DNA of 62,345 nucleotides, from contig JAAYVD010000167.1 in the NCBI GenBank assembly GCA_012517355.1, positions 1-62,345 on the forward strand, given 5' to 3'. This document shows, piece after piece, positions 1-11,905 of this stretch. The notes beneath the pieces are model-generated. The model made no database searches, was not told the origin of the DNA, and saw nothing but the letters and a program-made list of their open reading frames with translations. Source of the stretch: Candidatus Rifleibacteriota bacterium (GTDB lineage: Bacteria > Muiribacteriota > Ozemobacteria > Ozemobacterales > Ozemobacteraceae). Position 1 is the first letter of the stretch. Each line of letters begins with the position of its first letter. Position numbers and translations under genes: made by a program.

Positions 1-650
1 AGACGCCGGTCTCCACGCACATCACCCTCACCGCCCTGACGGACGGCGCCCACACCCTCGACGTCATCGGCCGCGACGCCCTCGGCAACTGGCAGAGCAC
101 CCCCACCACCTTCGCCTGGACGATCGACACCACCGCCCCGGGCGCGGTGCTCAGCACCACCCCCCCCAACCCGACGAACCTTACAACCACCGACATCACG
201 GTCGGCGGCACCGACGTCACCGCGTACAAGTATTCGCTCGACGGTGGCGCCTACAGTGCCGAGACGCCGGTCACCACGCACATCGCCCTCTCGGCCCTCA
301 CCGACGGCGCCCACACCCTCGACGTCATCGGCCGAGACGCCCTCGGCAACTGGCAGAGCACCCCCACCACCTTCGCCTGGACCATCGACACCGCCGCCCC
401 GGCCGTGGTGCTCAGCACCACCCCTGCCAACCCCACGAACCTCACCACCGCTGACATCACCGTCGCCGGCACCGACGTCACCGCGTACAAGTATTCGGTC
501 GATGGTGGCGCCTACAGTGCCGAGACGCCGGTCTCCACGCACATCACCCTCACCACCCTGACGGACGGCGCCCACACCCTCGACGTCATCGGCCGAGACG
601 CCCTCGGCAACTGGCAGAGCACCCCCACCACCTTCGCCTGGACCGTCGAC
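1..650 (+). repeat. Tandem 261-bp coding repeats
   Basis: The segment starting AGACGCCGG recurs at 1, 262 and 523, a period of exactly 261 bases (87 codons). The units differ only by scattered substitutions. The array extends leftward out of the window. Near-identity at DNA level points to recent duplication or gene conversion; units can be gained or lost without shifting the frame. Confidence 0.9.
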
Positions 651-3407
651 ACCACGCCTCCTCTCGTCACCGCTCCGACGGGGGTGGCCCAGACTCTGAA
701 GGCCGGAGGCACCTCCACTTCGAGCGTCCAGTCATCCGAAGACGGCAACATCTACATGGTCCTGCGTCTCGAACCCGCCGGCACCCAGACAGAGATCGAT
801 GCGGCCATTCTCGCCAACAAGGCATTCCTGGTGACTTCCGGAATGGCGGGAGTCCCCAATCTGGTTTCCCTTCCCATGGGGCCCATCGATGGCCTCTACG
901 ACGTCGTGGCCGTCGATGGGGTCGGCAACGTTTCGACCATTTTGCCCGGTTGGCTGACGGTGGACAACACCGCTCCCACCGCCGACCTTGCCGACGACCA
1001 TGCCGACGTCCTCGTTCGTGATGCCGACACGGTAATCATCACGACCACCTTCACCGAAGCGGACCTGATCGATGAAGCCACCCCCCCGACCATCTCCATC
1101 GGCACCGCCTTGTCCAATGCGCCCATGGCCAAGTCCACCAACCTGATCTGGACCTATTCATGGGATGTTCCCGCAGGTCTCGATGGAAACCATGCGGTGA
1201 CGATCACCGCCACTGACCGGGCGGGGAATCCCTGTCCCGCGCCCACGGGGAAAACCTCCTACACCATCGACAACACCGGCCCGACCGTGACGCTGTCGGA
1301 TGACCACGGGGACGCCATCGTTCATGATACGGACTCGGTGACGATCACGGTCAAGTTCACGGATGCCGACCAGATCGATGAAACCACTCCTCCCACCATC
1401 ACCATCGGGACCGTCGTGACGGACGCCCCCCTGACCCGGTCGACCAACATCGATTGGATCTACGTCTGGGACGTCCCCTCCAGCGGCGACGGGGTGCAGA
1501 ACGTGACGATCACCGCCACCGACCGGGCGGGGAATCCGAGTGCGGCACCCACGGGAAAGACCTCCTACACCATCGACAACACGGGGCCCATCGTCAGCGC
1601 CCCTGACGCCACCCCTCAGATGCTGAAAAGCGGTGACACCTCGACGTCGACGGTCCAATCGAACGAACAGGGCAACATCTACCTGGTCCTCAATCTCGAA
1701 CCGGCCGCCACGCAGGCCGAGATCGATGCAGCCATTCTCGCCAACAAAGCCTTTCTCGGCGCCACCGTGGTGTTCCCCGACACACCGTATACCGTCACCC
1801 TACCCGGGGGCCTGGTCGATGGAACGTATGACATCGTCGGGGTTGATGGGGAAGGGAATGTCTCGACGATCGTTCCAGGTTGGCTGATCGTCGACAACAC
1901 GGCTCCCGTCGCCACCCTGTCTGGCACCCCGGCCGACCCGACGAACTACACTACGACGGATATTGCCGTCTATTCGGATGACCCGACGGTAACGGAGTAC
2001 CGGTACAGCCTCGATGGTGGGGCATACAGCACGCCTGCCCTGGTTTCCACGAATCTGCAACTGTTCGCCCTCTCCGAGGGTTCGCATACGCTCCGGGTCA
2101 TCGTCAGGGACGGTGCCGGCAACTGGCAGACCGATGCCAACGCAACCGTCTTCACCTGGTCCGTCGACTCCACCTGGCCCACCGTCAGTGCCAAAATTCC
2201 TTCCGGGGCCGTTCTGGCGACCGCCACACCAGAGATCCGGGTGACCTTCAGCGAACCGATGGCGCTGGGTTCGGTCGATGCAGGAACCTTCGCGGTGGAC
2301 AACGGGGTGACCGGAACCTACTCGACCAGCGGCAATGACGTCATCATGACCGTCACCAGCGGCCCCCTGCCCTGCAACACGACGTTCCAGGTCACCCTTT
2401 CCACCGGGTTGCGTGACGTGGCGGGGAACTCCCTGGCGACCCCCTATTCCTGGAATTTCACCACGGTCCCCTCGGGTGGCATTACCTGGACGCAAGCGCC
2501 GGCCCCGGGATTCTCCGCCAGGCATTGGTTTCCTTCGGTGGTCTTCGATGCCGGCACCGGTCCCCGGATGTGGGTCATCGGGGGATATGACGGCGGCACG
2601 TTCAAGAACGACATCTGGTCATCTGCCGATGGTGCCACCTGGGCCCAGGAGACCGGAGCGGCAAACTATCCAACCCGGATCCGCCACTCCGCGGTGGTTT
2701 TCGATGCCGGCACGGGCCCGCGGATGTGGATCATCGGCGGATACGGAAACGGTGGCGTCTACCTGAACGATGTGTGGTCCTCGAGCGACGGCATCACCTG
2801 GGTCCAGGAAACTGGAGCCGCGGCCTTTCCGGCGAGGATGCTCCACTCATCGGTGGTCTACGATGCCGGAACGGGACCACGCATGTGGGTCATCGGCGGA
2901 GCTGCCCCAGGCGATGTGTGTTTGGGCGATGTCTGGTCATCCAGCGATGGGGTCAACTGGGTCCAGGCGACCTCGGCCGCCGCGTTTTCCGCCAGGGATG
3001 TTCACACCTCGGTGGTGTTCGATGCCGGCACCGGTCCGAAAATGTGGGTCATCGGTGGATGGGATGGCTCCTACAAGAATGACGTGTGGTCTTCCAGTGA
3101 TGGCATTGTCTGGACCCAGGAAACCGCCGCCGCTGCCTTCCCCGCGAGGAGTGAACATACCTCGGTGGTCTTCGATGGAGATACGGGCCCGAGAATGTGG
3201 GTCATTGGGGGAACGGACGGGTCTATAAAGAATGATGTCTGGTCATCCGGCGATGGGGTCAACTGGGTGCAGGCGACGCCCGCCCCCGCCTTCCCAGCCA
3301 GGTTCCAACACTCCTCCGTGGTTTTCGATCCTGGGACCGGGCCGAAGATGTGGGTCATCGGCGGCTACACGACAGTCCCCATCAACGATACCTGGTTTTC
3401 GCCGTGA
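1..3407 (+). CDS. Large secreted Ig-like repeat protein with C-terminal kelch propeller (5' end outside window)
   Basis: The reading frame is open from base 3, so this is the 3' part of a longer gene; the GTG at 147 is internal. From the N-side there are at least three near-identical 87-residue Ig-like repeats (each with NPTNLTT and LDVIGRDALGNWQ), then two alternating Ig-like types with TDRAGNP and DGVGNVS motifs. Next comes a Big_5/SbsA-like domain (about nt 2167-2475, with VTFSEPM and WNFTTV). It ends in six kelch-type repeats (nt 2490-3400), each with FDAGTGPRMWVIGG and NDVWSSSDG. The first strand and the last NDTWFSP could close a six-bladed propeller. There is no visible anchor or sorting motif at the C-terminus. 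Likely a surface or secreted adhesion/binding protein; the ligand is unknown. Confidence 0.85.
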   Translation, partial: TPVSTHITLTALTDGAHTLDVIGRDALGNWQSTPTTFAWTIDTTAPGAVLSTTPPNPTNLTTTDITVGGTDVTAYKYSLDGGAYSAETPVTTHIALSALTDGAHTLDVIGRDALGNWQSTPTTFAWTIDTAAPAVVLSTTPANPTNLTTADITVAGTDVTAYKYSVDGGAYSAETPVSTHITLTTLTDGAHTLDVIGRDALGNWQSTPTTFAWTVDTTPPLVTAPTGVAQTLKAGGTSTSSVQSSEDGNIYMVLRLEPAGTQTEIDAAILANKAFLVTSGMAGVPNLVSLPMGPIDGLYDVVAVDGVGNVSTILPGWLTVDNTAPTADLADDHADVLVRDADTVIITTTFTEADLIDEATPPTISIGTALSNAPMAKSTNLIWTYSWDVPAGLDGNHAVTITATDRAGNPCPAPTGKTSYTIDNTGPTVTLSDDHGDAIVHDTDSVTITVKFTDADQIDETTPPTITIGTVVTDAPLTRSTNIDWIYVWDVPSSGDGVQNVTITATDRAGNPSAAPTGKTSYTIDNTGPIVSAPDATPQMLKSGDTSTSTVQSNEQGNIYLVLNLEPAATQAEIDAAILANKAFLGATVVFPDTPYTVTLPGGLVDGTYDIVGVDGEGNVSTIVPGWLIVDNTAPVATLSGTPADPTNYTTTDIAVYSDDPTVTEYRYSLDGGAYSTPALVSTNLQLFALSEGSHTLRVIVRDGAGNWQTDANATVFTWSVDSTWPTVSAKIPSGAVLATATPEIRVTFSEPMALGSVDAGTFAVDNGVTGTYSTSGNDVIMTVTSGPLPCNTTFQVTLSTGLRDVAGNSLATPYSWNFTTVPSGGITWTQAPAPGFSARHWFPSVVFDAGTGPRMWVIGGYDGGTFKNDIWSSADGATWAQETGAANYPTRIRHSAVVFDAGTGPRMWIIGGYGNGGVYLNDVWSSSDGITWVQETGAAAFPARMLHSSVVYDAGTGPRMWVIGGAAPGDVCLGDVWSSSDGVNWVQATSAAAFSARDVHTSVVFDAGTGPKMWVIGGWDGSYKNDVWSSSDGIVWTQETAAAAFPARSEHTSVVFDGDTGPRMWVIGGTDGSIKNDVWSSGDGVNWVQATPAPAFPARFQHSSVVFDPGTGPKMWVIGGYTTVPINDTWFSP

Positions 3408-3566
3408 TCACGTGACGAGGGGCAGGGCCGAGCCCCCCCAACCCGCTTGCCGGCAATTTGGGGCAGGGCCCCGCCATCTCCCCGACCTCCCAGAGAGGCC
3501 TTTGTCCCCTCCCTTCTCCGCCAGGAGGTCGGGGGAAAACCTCCCGCGATCAGGGCTTCCCGTGGT
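3408..3566. other. Intergenic region with GC-rich inverted repeats
   Basis: This gap after the kelch protein holds GGGGCAGGG/CCCTGCCCC-type inverted repeats at about 3419-3475. Read on the minus strand it contains CCGGCAAGCGGGTTG, close to CCGCCAAGCGGGTTG at 28772-28786, so it may be a diverged member of the composite hairpin repeats at 28.8 and 38.6 kb. No open reading frame here looks real. Confidence 0.4.
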
Positions 3567-3595
3567 TTGACTCCCCGGAAGGGAGGTGTTAGATT
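3567..3595 (+). promoter_or_regulatory. Sigma-70-type promoter of the LPS precursor operon
   Basis: TTGACT at 3567-3572, a 17-base spacer and TAGATT at 3590-3595. Transcription would start near 3602, giving a leader of about 17 bases before the ATG at 3619. This placement rules out the in-frame GTG at 3586 as a start. Confidence 0.65.
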
Positions 3596-3618
3596 GCCCC
3601 TTTCGGAGCGGAACCGGC

Positions 3619-4554
3619 ATGAAACGACGCATCACCACGTATCCCATGGCCCAGCGGCAGAACCTCGTGAAGCTGGCCGATTTCGGCCGGCTGCCCGCCG
3701 CCGGGTACTCGATCAAGCCCTTCCTCGACGCCCTGCCCGGCATCCACTCGGGCACCACCTTCCGGCAGATCGTGGCCGCCATGGCCACCGCCCGCCGGGC
3801 CGGGCGGCCGGTCGTGCTGGGCATGGGGGCCCACGTCATCAAGTGCGGCCTGGCACCGTTTCTCATCGCCCTGATCGAGAAGAAGGGCCTGACCGCCCTC
3901 GCCCTGAACGGGGCCGGCTCCATCCATGATTTCGAACTCGCCGCCTTCGGCGAGACCTCCGAGGATGTGGCGAAGGAGCTGAAGGCCGGCCGGTTCGGCT
4001 GCGTCGAGGAGACCGGGGCCTGGATGGGCGAAGCGGTCAGCGCCGGCGCGGCCGCCGGGCAGGGGCTCGGGGAAGCGCTCTACCGCTACATCGACGCCCG
4101 GCCCGACCGCTTCCCCCACCGGGAGACCAGCCTGCTGTGGCAGTGCGGCCGGCTCGGCGTCCCCTGCAGCGTGCACGTCGCCATCGGCACCGACTTCATC
4201 CACCTGCACCCGGCCTGTGACGGGGCGGCGCTCGGAGCCACCACCTTCCGCGATTTCGAGCTGTTCTGCGACCAGGTCGAACAGCTCGACCACGGCGTCT
4301 ACTGGAACCTCGGCTCGGCCGTGCTCCTGCCCGAGGTGTTCCTCAAGGCCGTCTCCCGCGCCCACAACCTCGGCCGCACCCTCGAAGGCATGACCACCGT
4401 CAACACCGACCAGATCATGCACTACCGCGCCCTCACCAACGTCGTCAAACGGCCCAGCCTGGGCGTCGGCGCCGGCTTCCATCTCACCGGCCACCACGAA
4501 CTGCTGGTTCCCCTCATCTCGCTCGCCCTCCTGGAGGACCTCCCCCCATGCTGA
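3619..4554 (+). CDS. Conserved protein of unknown function, possibly deoxyhypusine-synthase-like fold
   Basis: A 311-residue cytoplasmic protein with no signal peptide or membrane segment. ATG 3619 is preceded by GGAG at 3605 and lies just after the predicted transcription start. Conserved-looking stretches are [29 protein letters not shown] and [10 protein letters not shown]. The alternating strand/Gly-rich pattern recalls the NAD-binding deoxyhypusine synthase family, but the usual active-site lysine context is not obvious, so this is only a fold guess. It is first in the operon and overlaps the heptose kinase gene by 7 bases (ATGCTGA), so translation is coupled and a role in heptose or LPS precursor supply is plausible. 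No specific reaction can be assigned. Confidence 0.8.
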   Translation: MKRRITTYPMAQRQNLVKLADFGRLPAAGYSIKPFLDALPGIHSGTTFRQIVAAMATARRAGRPVVLGMGAHVIKCGLAPFLIALIEKKGLTALALNGAGSIHDFELAAFGETSEDVAKELKAGRFGCVEETGAWMGEAVSAGAAAGQGLGEALYRYIDARPDRFPHRETSLLWQCGRLGVPCSVHVAIGTDFIHLHPACDGAALGATTFRDFELFCDQVEQLDHGVYWNLGSAVLLPEVFLKAVSRAHNLGRTLEGMTTVNTDQIMHYRALTNVVKRPSLGVGAGFHLTGHHELLVPLISLALLEDLPPC

Positions 4555-5564
4555 CCCGCACCCGCCTGAAGAAGCTGCTGACCCAGTTCGCCGGCCACCG
4601 GCTCGCCGTCCTCGGCGACGTCATGCTCGACGAGTTCGTCTGGGGCCGCGTCGACCGCATCTCGCCCGAAGCCCCCGTGCCCGTCGTCCAGGTGAAGAAG
4701 GAGACCTGGCGCGCCGGCGGCGCCGCCAACGTGGCGTCCAACCTGCGCTCGTTCGGGGCCCGGGCCCATATCTTCGGGGTGATCGGCGACGACGGGAACG
4801 GCCGCAAGCTGGCCGAGACCCTGCGCGCCGAAGGCATCGACACCGCCGGCCTCGTCACCGATTCCGGCCGCCGCACCTCCGTCAAGACCCGCATCCTCGG
4901 CCAGAACCAGCAGATGATCCGTATCGACCGCGAGGCGACCGAGGCCATCGATTACGAACGGCAGAAGGCCATCCTCGACCACCTGACCCGCCTGCTGCCC
5001 GAACTCGACGGCGTCATCGTCTCCGACTACGCCAAAGGGGTGGTGGTCGGCGACCTGCTGACCCTCGTCATCGAGCGGTTCAAGAAGGCCGGCAAGTTCG
5101 TCGCCGTCGATCCCAAGCTGAAGAATTACCCCTTGTACAAGAAGGCCTCGATCATCACCCCCAACACCCGCGAAGCCGAGGCGGCCCTGGGCCGGGTCTT
5201 CGAGAACGAGGCCGACGTCCTGCAGGGCGGCGCCGACCTGCTCGAGCAGTTCCGCACCGACGCCGTCCTCATCACGCGCGGGGAGCACGGCATGAGCCTG
5301 TTCGAGAAGGGGAAGAAGCCGATCACCATCCCCACCCAGGCCATCGAGGTGTTCGACGTCACCGGCGCCGGCGACACCGTCATCGCCACCTTCAGCCTGG
5401 CCCTGGCCGGCGGCTGCACCATGCCCGAGGCCGCCGAGATCGCCAACCTCGCCGCCGGCGTGGTGGTGGGCATCGTCGGCACCGCCACCGCCTCGGCCGA
5501 CAGCGTGCTGGCCCACTTCGACCGCATCTCCCTGCCCGAACGCCACGCCACCGACCAGGGCTGA
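4548..5564 (+). CDS. hldA: D-glycero-beta-D-manno-heptose-7-phosphate kinase
   Basis: A PfkB/ribokinase-family sugar kinase of 338 residues, the length of the kinase half of HldE (RfaE). It phosphorylates D,D-heptose 7-phosphate at C1 in the ADP-heptose pathway. Evidence: [12 protein letters not shown] near the N-terminus, [36 protein letters not shown] and the PfkB signature DVTGAGDT with catalytic Asp at about residue 276. In E. coli this domain is fused to the adenylyltransferase; here it is free-standing and the adenylyltransferase is fused to the isomerase in the next gene. The start overlaps the preceding stop. Confidence 0.92.
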   Translation: MLTRTRLKKLLTQFAGHRLAVLGDVMLDEFVWGRVDRISPEAPVPVVQVKKETWRAGGAANVASNLRSFGARAHIFGVIGDDGNGRKLAETLRAEGIDTAGLVTDSGRRTSVKTRILGQNQQMIRIDREATEAIDYERQKAILDHLTRLLPELDGVIVSDYAKGVVVGDLLTLVIERFKKAGKFVAVDPKLKNYPLYKKASIITPNTREAEAALGRVFENEADVLQGGADLLEQFRTDAVLITRGEHGMSLFEKGKKPITIPTQAIEVFDVTGAGDTVIATFSLALAGGCTMPEAAEIANLAAGVVVGIVGTATASADSVLAHFDRISLPERHATDQG

Positions 5565-5581
5565 GAAAGGAACGCACCGCC

Positions 5582-6641
5582 ATGACCCACCCCCGCTTCC
5601 TGGCGGATGCCGCCGCCCTCCGCCGCCTGCTCGGCTCCGACCTGCGCCCCCTCCAGGACGGCTTCACCCGCGCCCTCGGACTGCTGACCGCCGCCCTCAA
5701 GGCGGGCGGCAAGGTCCTGGCCATGGGCAACGGCGGGTCGGCCGCCGACGCCGAGCACCTCGTCGCCGAGCTGGTCGGCCGGTTCGGCTACGACCGGCCC
5801 TCGCTGCCGGGCCTCGCCCTGACCGCCCCTTCCCCCACCTTCACCGCCATCGCCAACGACTACGGCTTCGACCAGGTGTTCGCCCGCCAGGTGCGCGGCC
5901 TCGGCCGCCCCGGCGACATCGTCTTCGCCATCTCCACCTCCGGCAACTCCCCCAACGTCCTGCGCGCCGTCGAGGCCGCCCGCGAGCTCGGCCTGCCCAC
6001 CATCGGCCTGACCGGCGGGAAGGATTCCCAGCTGGCCACCCTGGCCGAGGTCACCCTCCGGGTGCCGTCCACGCAGACGCCCCGCGTCCAGGAGATCCAC
6101 GCCCTCCTGATCCACAGCCTCTGCCGCGGCATCGAAGAGGAACTGTTCCCGCGCGAGGGGGTGCCGGTGCTTCCCCCCGGCAAGCTCGTGCCGCCGGACC
6201 GCATCGACGAGCTGGCCCGCGCCATCGCCCCCTTCCGCAGCGTCTTCACCAACGGCTGCTTCGACGTGCTCCACCCCGGCCACGTCGCCCTGCTGCAGGA
6301 CGCCCGCGCCACCGGCGACCTGCTGGTGCTGGGCCTGAATACCGACGAGTCGGTGCGGCGTCTGAAGGGCCCCAGCCGGCCGCTGCACGCCTTCGCCGAC
6401 CGGGCCGCCGTCCTGGCGGCCCTCGAGGCGGTCGACTTCGTGGTCGGGTTCGGCGAGGACACCCCGCTCGAGCTGATCCGGCGCCTGTCCCCGAAAGTCC
6501 TGGTCAAGGGCGGCGACTACACCCGCGACACCATCGTCGGCGCCGACTGGGTCGAGACGCACGGCGGCGAGGTAAAGGTCTTCCCTTTGCTGGGAACCCA
6601 TTCCACGACCCGCATCCTCCAGGGCCACGGCAGCAAACAAG

Positions 6642-6649
<8 letters not shown>
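5582..6649 (+). CDS. Bifunctional sedoheptulose-7-phosphate isomerase / heptose-1-phosphate adenylyltransferase fusion
   Basis: 355 residues, two enzymes in one chain. Residues 1 to about 190 are a SIS-domain GmhA-type isomerase ([21 protein letters not shown] from residue 48, STSGNSPNV, and the TPRVQEIH helix), which makes D-glycero-D-manno-heptose 7-phosphate. Residues from about 215 are an RfaE2/HldC nucleotidyltransferase ([14 protein letters not shown] with the HxGH site at 231-234, [19 protein letters not shown]), which makes ADP-heptose. With the separate kinase gene this covers the isomerase, kinase and adenylyltransferase steps; a gmhB-type phosphatase gene is not in the window. AGAAAGGA-like bases upstream of ATG 5582 serve as the ribosome site. 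Confidence 0.93.
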
Positions 6650-9175
<2,526 letters not shown>

Positions 9176-9187
9176 GGAGGATCGCCC

Positions 9188-9541
9188 ATGCTCTTCCGCC
9201 ACCATCAGGCCGTCCCGGCCGTTCCCCTGACCATGCCACCCGCCGCCCCGCCGGCCAACCAGCCTCCCCAGGCAACCCGGGCCGCCGCCCTGAAACCCAC
9301 TGCCGGAGCCGCTCAGGCCAATGTTCCGGGAAGGCCGGTCGAATGCGGCCCGGACCTCACCTTTCGGCAGGAAGGCCCCACTCCGGTCGTGGCACCCGCT
9401 TCCGCGACGGTCGCCACCGCCCCCCTCGACCAGGCCCGGTTCGCCGTCGGCCCCGACGGCCGGCTGATCCTGCCCGACGGCCCGCCGCCGCCGCCCGTCG
9501 CCCCAAACCCCGGCCTCCCGCCGGATCGGAAGCCCTCGTGA
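9188..9541 (+). CDS. Small Pro/Ala-rich hypothetical protein
   Basis: 117 residues, low complexity, with no domain recognised. It has AGGAGG at 9175-9180 before the ATG and its TGA overlaps the GTG start of kdsA (GTGA at 9538-9541), so it sits in the operon as a coupled cistron. Proline and alanine runs dominate; a short stretch with FAVGPDGRLILPDG is the only ordered-looking part. It may be a linker-like peptide remnant or a real small protein. The similar Pro-rich leaders on kdsB and kdsA suggest that low-complexity sequence accumulates at gene junctions in this operon. Confidence 0.55.
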   Translation: MLFRHHQAVPAVPLTMPPAAPPANQPPQATRAAALKPTAGAAQANVPGRPVECGPDLTFRQEGPTPVVAPASATVATAPLDQARFAVGPDGRLILPDGPPPPPVAPNPGLPPDRKPS

Positions 9542-10473
9542 CCCCGCGTCCGCGCGGCCCTTCACCGGGGGGAAGACCCGCCGCTCCCTCCCGCTCCGCT
9601 ACGCCTTCCCGCGCCGCTACCCGGGGCGCCAAGGGGGCCGCTCCGACCCCGTATGGAACGAAACGCCTTTCCCTGGCCGACCTGCTGGGTGGCCCCTTCT
9701 TCGTCATGGCCGGCCCCTGCGTCCTGCAGGACCGCGACGAAGCCCTGCTGATCGCCCGCACCGTGCGGGACGTGGCCGCCCGCCTGGGCCTGCCGGCCGT
9801 GTTCAAGGCCAGCTTCGACAAGGCCAACCGCACTTCGGGACGCGGATTCCGCGGCCCCGGCCTCGCCGCCGGCCTCGCCATCCTGCGCGAGGTGCGGGAA
9901 ACGGTCGGCCTGCCCCTCGTCACCGACGTGCACCTGCCCGAACAGGCCGAACCGGCCGCCCACCTCTGCGACATCCTGCAGATCCCGGCCTTCCTCTGCC
10001 GGCAGACCGACCTGGTGCTGGCCGCCGCGCGGGCCGCCGCCATCGTCAACGTCAAGAAGGGCCAGTTCCTCTCGCCATGGGACACCCGCAACATCGTGGA
10101 GAAGATCCGGGCGGCCTCCCCCGCCAAGGTGATGCTGACCGAGCGCGGCGCCTCGTTCGGCTACGGGAACCTGGTCGTCGACATGCGCAGCTTCCCCGTC
10201 ATGAAAGGCTGGGCCGACGCCGTCGTCTTCGATGCCACCCATTCCCTGCAATTGCCGGGCGGGGCGGGCGACAAGACCGGCGGCCAGCGCGAGTTCATCC
10301 CGCACCTGGCCCGCGCCGCCATGGCCACCGGCTGCGTCGACGGGCTGTTCCTCGAGGTCCATCCCGAGCCCGCGCGCTCGCCCTCCGACGCCGAGAACAT
10401 CCTTCCCCTCGACCGCCTCGAAGGTCTGCTGACGGAACTGAAGGCGATCCGCCTGGCCCTGCCCCGCCAATGA
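9538..10473 (+). CDS. kdsA: 3-deoxy-8-phosphooctulonate synthase (Kdo-8-phosphate synthase)
   Basis: Condenses arabinose 5-phosphate with PEP to make Kdo 8-phosphate. Signatures: KASFDKANRTSGRGFRGPGL, FLCRQTDLV, NVKKGQFLSPWD, FDATHSLQLPGG and LEVHPEP. The Cys in VMAGPCVL (about residue 61), where E. coli KdsA has Asn, marks the metal-dependent class. GTG 9538 is the only plausible in-frame start before the conserved core and is coupled to the upstream stop; it adds about 45 extra residues rich in Pro, Arg and Ser. An ATG at 9653 is out of frame. Length 311 residues against about 270-285 for the family. Confidence 0.92.
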   Translation: MTPRPRGPSPGGRPAAPSRSATPSRAATRGAKGAAPTPYGTKRLSLADLLGGPFFVMAGPCVLQDRDEALLIARTVRDVAARLGLPAVFKASFDKANRTSGRGFRGPGLAAGLAILREVRETVGLPLVTDVHLPEQAEPAAHLCDILQIPAFLCRQTDLVLAAARAAAIVNVKKGQFLSPWDTRNIVEKIRAASPAKVMLTERGASFGYGNLVVDMRSFPVMKGWADAVVFDATHSLQLPGGAGDKTGGQREFIPHLARAAMATGCVDGLFLEVHPEPARSPSDAENILPLDRLEGLLTELKAIRLALPRQ

Positions 10474-10724
10474 GACCGGCCCCCCGGGGGACAACCCGGT
10501 GACCGGGCGAACGGCCCCGACCCGCGCTTGAGGCCTTTCCCGCCCTGGGTTGGCCCCGCGGATGCAGCCTGGCCCGCGGGAGATGTCCAGACAGGGAACC
10601 GCCCTCCAATAGACCGGGTTCCCCTGGTCCGGAAGGGCCGAATGACCCCGGCGGGTTCCATGGAGATCTGCGAACAAAGCCGCTCGGCATGCCGCGAACG
10701 GAACCCACCCAAGCGTTTCCCGGG
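10474..10724. other. Intergenic gap between kdsA and ilvE
   Basis: This stretch holds GC-rich inverted repeats right after the kdsA stop (CCCCCGGGGG at about 10482-10491, then CCCGGTGACCGGG at 10494-10506) that may act as a weak or Rho-assisted end of transcription; there is no T-tract. No convincing coding sequence is present. The rest leads into the ilvE promoter. Confidence 0.4.
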
Positions 10725-10753
10725 TTGCGTGGGGGGAGGGGGGGGCGTATAAT
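10725..10753 (+). promoter_or_regulatory. Promoter of the ilvE-cysQ pair with an all-G spacer
   Basis: TTGCGT at 10725-10730, exactly 17 bases, then a perfect TATAAT at 10748-10753. The spacer is GGGGGGAGGGGGGGGCG, almost pure G on the coding strand. Confidence 0.75.
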
Positions 10754-10810
10754 GGACTCCGGCCGGAGCGTCAATACAGGCGATACCGCCGGAACAAGGA
10801 AAGGACGGAT

Positions 10811-11905
10811 ATGAAAATCCGGATCCAACCCCTCAAGAAGGGGGAGCTCAAGCCTCTCTTCACCAACCCCAACGAACTGGGTTTCTGCAAGCTGTTCACC
10901 GACCGCATGTTCGTCATGCCCTACACCGAGGTCGACGGGTGGCACAACCCCGAGATCAAGAAACTGGGCCCGATCCCCATGGAGCCGTCGACCATCGTAC
11001 TCCATTATGCCCAGGAGATCTTCGAAGGCTTGAAGGCCTTCCGCACGAAAAAGGGCGAGATCAACCTCTTCCGCCCCGAGATGAACGCCAAGCGCTTCAA
11101 CCGCTCGGCGGCGCGCATGTGCATGCCGACCATCCCTGAATCTGATTTTCTGGCCAGCATCGAGATGATGGTGCGCCTCGAGGAACGCTGGGTTCCCTCG
11201 ACCTCGGGGGCCTCGCTCTACATCCGGCCGTTCATGATCGCCGCCGACACCACGCTCGGCGTCAGGGCCGCCTCGAGCTACCTCTATCTCGTCATCCTGA
11301 GCCCCGTCGGGCCCTACTATGCCGAAGGGTTCAACCCCATCAGCCTCTACGTGTCCGATGAATACACCCGCGCCTCCCGGGGGGGCACCGGCGAAGCCAA
11401 GACCGGCGGCAACTATGCCGCCAGCCTGCTGGCCGGGCGGACCGCCCGCGAGAAGGGGTGCGCGCAGGTTCTTTGGCTCGACGGCCAGGAACACCGGTAC
11501 GTCGAGGAGGTCGGCGCCATGAACATCTTCTTCGTCTTCGGCGACCGGCTGGTCACTCCCGCCCTGAACGGCAGCATCCTGCCGGGCATCACCCGCGACA
11601 GCGTGCTCGCCCTGGCCAAGGACATGGGCCTGAAGACCGAGGAACGGGCCGTCTCCATCGACGAGGTGTGCGGCGGCATCACGACAGGATCGGTCACCGA
11701 GATCTTCGGGGCGGGCACCGCCGCCAGCATCTCGCCGGTCGGCAGCCTGCGCTACCGCGAACAGGACTACGTGGTGGGCAACCGCAAGGTGGGCCCGCTC
11801 AGCAAGAAAATGTACGACACCCTCCGGGGCATCCAATACGGCGAACTGGAAGACCGCTTCCACTGGACCACCAAAGTCCCCCTGGAAAAGCCCGCCGAAG
11901 CCTGA
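10811..11905 (+). CDS. ilvE: Branched-chain amino acid aminotransferase
   Basis: 364 residues, fold-type IV PLP aminotransferase of the long (BCAT II, bacterial/eukaryotic) type. It interconverts Leu, Ile and Val with their 2-oxo acids. Evidence: HYAQEIFEGLKAFR, FRPEMNAKRFNRSA, YIRPFMI, the PLP lysine in GEAKTGGNYAAS (K197), VEEVGAMNIFFV, LPGITRDSVL and GAGTAASISPVG. ATG 10811 has AAGGAAAGGA just upstream. The gene is followed with a one-base TGATG overlap by the cysQ-like gene. Confidence 0.95.
   Translation: MKIRIQPLKKGELKPLFTNPNELGFCKLFTDRMFVMPYTEVDGWHNPEIKKLGPIPMEPSTIVLHYAQEIFEGLKAFRTKKGEINLFRPEMNAKRFNRSAARMCMPTIPESDFLASIEMMVRLEERWVPSTSGASLYIRPFMIAADTTLGVRAASSYLYLVILSPVGPYYAEGFNPISLYVSDEYTRASRGGTGEAKTGGNYAASLLAGRTAREKGCAQVLWLDGQEHRYVEEVGAMNIFFVFGDRLVTPALNGSILPGITRDSVLALAKDMGLKTEERAVSIDEVCGGITTGSVTEIFGAGTAASISPVGSLRYREQDYVVGNRKVGPLSKKMYDTLRGIQYGELEDRFHWTTKVPLEKPAEA

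Noticed and set aside
1-650. CRISPR-like array
   Set aside because: The repeats are 261 bases, in frame and without spacers; they are coding tandem repeats.
3586-3618. GTG start for the first gene of the heptose operon
   Set aside because: It lies inside the promoter, upstream of the predicted transcript start, and the ATG at 3619 has a ribosome site.
3589-4497. Long minus-strand ORFs opposite the heptose and Kdo genes
   Set aside because: Third-position GC bias makes long mirror frames throughout this window; they lack start signals and recognisable domains.
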